Assembly (NCBI GenBank): GCA_030062745.1
Contig: CP099840.1
Span: forward strand, 34,847,101 to 34,911,100
DNA from: Capitulum mitella
Lineage: Eukaryota > Arthropoda > Thecostraca > Pollicipedomorpha > Pollicipedidae
Length of the DNA: 64,000 nt
Direction of reading: 5' to 3'
Shown here: piece after piece, positions 62,401 through 64,000 of the stretch
How positions within the stretch are numbered: the first letter of the stretch is position 1
Layout: every line of letters starts with the position of its first letter
Translations under genes and position numbers: made by a program
The notes under the pieces: generated by a model
The model's database searches: none
What the model was told of the DNA's origin: nothing
The model's input: only the letters and a program-made list of their open reading frames with translations

Positions 62401-63220
62401 ATTTAGGTCGTGTCATGTCCTTGTCAAGTTCGTAGGACCCGTGGTTTACAAGTTACACCCACCTACAAGCTGACCTGTATTCGACTCACGCTCATGTACC
62501 TGGCCTAATGCCGAACTACCAGGAAGTGGCATAATGTTGCTACTAAGACAGAAGTGTCATATGCTAAGGATGAAGAATGAATGAAGATATCCTAGAATAA
62601 GACCGTGTGCCCACCTACCTGCATCCCACATTTGGTGGCTCTAGCTCGAGTGGTTTTCGACAGGGAGCAGTTTCCGATAAACGACAAGATCACGTTTGGC
62701 GGCGACAGTAAGAACCAAAGCAGCTGCAGCCCCAAACAGGCGAACCCCTCCCAGCCCGAGGGGAACCGGAGTACCAAGGTTGGCACGCGTGTTATTGCTC
62801 GTATGACCGTGACCCGACTAAAGTGTAACGGGACTATCACGCTTCCCAGTGCAAATTTCAGAGGTGATGACGTTTGCGTGACGTGGAGAGGTCATACATC
62901 GACTGAGACCCAAAAAATCGTACATTTTCCGATAGCTAAGACAACAGTCGAGACGCTGGTACTTACAGAGTCGAATTATTGCCAACACTTCAGAAATTAT
63001 GTCGCTAAGCAAAATTCGATACATTTTCACACGGTCACTTTGAGGCCATTACCGTGACATGGGAAGTCGCGTTGCTCCATCTCTCGTGGTTCAAAGATAA
63101 GTAGGGGAATCGTAATAGGAGCCCCGCCGGACGAGGGTTACGACACCTAGCAATCACACTCACAGCTAGAGGCCAACACCCAACGCAGAACACCCACAAT
63201 AAACAGGCATCGTCACTCAC
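59484..63220. other. Intron of the transporter gene (between the two alternative exons)
   Basis: AT-rich repeat-derived DNA with TGACCT/AGGTCA clusters at about 60060-60250 and 60990-61560 and a 17-base poly(C) run near 61841. No N-terminal transporter exon was found here on the minus strand. Confidence 0.5.
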
Positions 63221-63334
63221 TCAAAAGGGCCACGGAGCCCACGGAGTACTTAAAGCTATAGTAGTAGTTGTACAACCTGTCGTCCAGCTGAAGAGGCGCG
63301 TCCTTGATGTAGAGGTAAGTGACGTCATTCTCGC
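63221..63334 (-). CDS. Duplicated SLC46-like exon (alternative to 59483-59370)
   Basis: A 114-nt exon with acceptor ttcag and donor gtgagt and the same phase (1 to 1) as the 114-nt exon at 59483-59370. Its 37 whole codons agree with that exon at 21 positions, including DVTYL and KDAPL. Either exon would splice in frame to 59082-58954. Equal length, phase and order suggest mutually exclusive exons. A partial tandem gene duplication is the other explanation. Confidence 0.75.
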   Translation of the reverse strand, partial: ARMTSLTSTSRTRLFSWTTGCTTTTIALSTPWAPWPF

Positions 63335-64000
63335 CTGAACGGTGGCCATTTCAGAGTTAGCAGGACCGTAGAATGCTCCCGATAAATAAATGGGCAGGGT
63401 TGGAAAAAAGCTGATTTAAACTAAATTTATGCCAGCCAGTGGCTTTTCTTAGTTACCCCGATTGAAAACGGCTCAAGTAAATAGCCTGATTAAATTACCC
63501 TCCAGAAAAACTAACCCCTACAAAAAAAACCTGAAAAGTTATTTACTGCCTGATTAGTAATTCACAATCCGTAAGAGGGTCTGAGAAGAGGCAGTTATGT
63601 GGGCATAAAACAATTTCAGTACGCATACTGACTTCAAAATTGGCACCATCGTCATCATTTCTGGGAATTCTTTTCTGGGCGAGAAGTCTTTTCGCTGCAA
63701 TGTGGTAGCAATGTGGCAGTAATGAAACCATTATTCCAGTAACCAAACCATATTTCATCCACACGACAAACACGGCTTCATGGCACGTCAAACAACCTGA
63801 AACCGAACTACGAGATACTTGACTTAATATAAGACTCGCCTGAGCCCAAGCGGCTCTGAGTTCTAACTCACAAACAAACAAACAAACACTGCTGTGACAG
63901 GTGGTGACAGGCGCAGCACTGCAGAGCTCAGATAGGTAACAACATAGATAGGCAGGTGCAAGGACTCCTGGGTAGGTAGTACCTACCCAGGAATGTGTGG
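63335..64000. other. Right-edge stretch; no exon assigned
   Basis: Upstream exons of the transporter may begin here or beyond. A minus-strand frame at 63543-63881 has a hydrophobic run but no match in codon use or motif. The edge holds a caaacaaacaaa run near 63872 and the inverted repeat at 63966. Confidence 0.35.
63966..63992. repeat. Perfect 13-bp inverted repeat with 1-nt centre
   Basis: tcctgggtaggta at 63966-63978 and its exact complement at 63980-63992 flank a single g. Confidence 0.95.

Noticed and set aside
62592..62840. Minus-strand hydrophobic frame considered as another transporter exon
   Set aside because: It lies between the two alternative exons, but its likely donor is phase 0 while neighbours are phase 1. 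The best acceptor leads to a stop, and similarity to exon 59082-58954 is weak.
63543..63881. Minus-strand frame with a hydrophobic run considered as an upstream transporter exon
   Set aside because: Codon use is AT-rich unlike the other exons, no SLC46 motif is visible, and no donor in the needed phase was found.

Overview
The window is nuclear DNA of an animal, most likely an arthropod. Coding blocks are split into short exons with GT-AG borders and are strongly GC-rich, especially at third codon positions. They sit in long AT-richer stretches full of minisatellites and decayed interspersed repeats. A chitin deacetylase-family gene points to an arthropod. A crustacean (for example a barnacle) would fit the style of exons and repeats, but that is inference. 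No bacterial features, CRISPR array or rRNA was seen.

Layout: 1-465 is a 22-bp minisatellite just upstream of a TATA promoter. 652-7396 (+) is a complete six-exon chitin deacetylase-like gene (540 aa) with signal peptide, CBM14, LDLa and a CE4 domain that lacks its metal-binding residues. 7397-30549 has no recognisable gene. It holds degenerate GC-rich repeats, a tRNA-derived SINE remnant, a piggyBac-like MITE, one copy of a two-copy dispersed element and a short Cys-rich ORF remnant. 30550-40889 (-) is a complete 15-exon DEAD-box helicase gene of the DDX54/Dbp10 family (850 aa). 40926-52312 is AT-rich repeat territory with a second MITE and the second copy of the dispersed element. 52313-53311 (+) is an intronless, intact cytosolic malate dehydrogenase CDS. 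57774-63334 (-) is the 3' part of an SLC46-like transporter gene whose 5' exons lie beyond the right edge. It carries two versions of one 114-nt exon.

The genes have unrelated jobs (cuticle or extracellular matrix, ribosome biogenesis, central metabolism, membrane transport) and form no operon-like unit. Codon phases join exactly across every helicase and deacetylase intron, so these models are firm.

The most unusual structural signal is that tandem repeats sit on 3' splice sites. In the deacetylase gene (57-bp units before exon 5) and the helicase gene (32-bp units at exon 4, 62-bp units at exon 6, 59-bp units at exon 7), the array unit contains or abuts the authentic acceptor AG and multiplies it into the intron. 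A second notable point is that every core CE4 catalytic position inspected in the deacetylase is replaced, so it is probably a pseudoenzyme.
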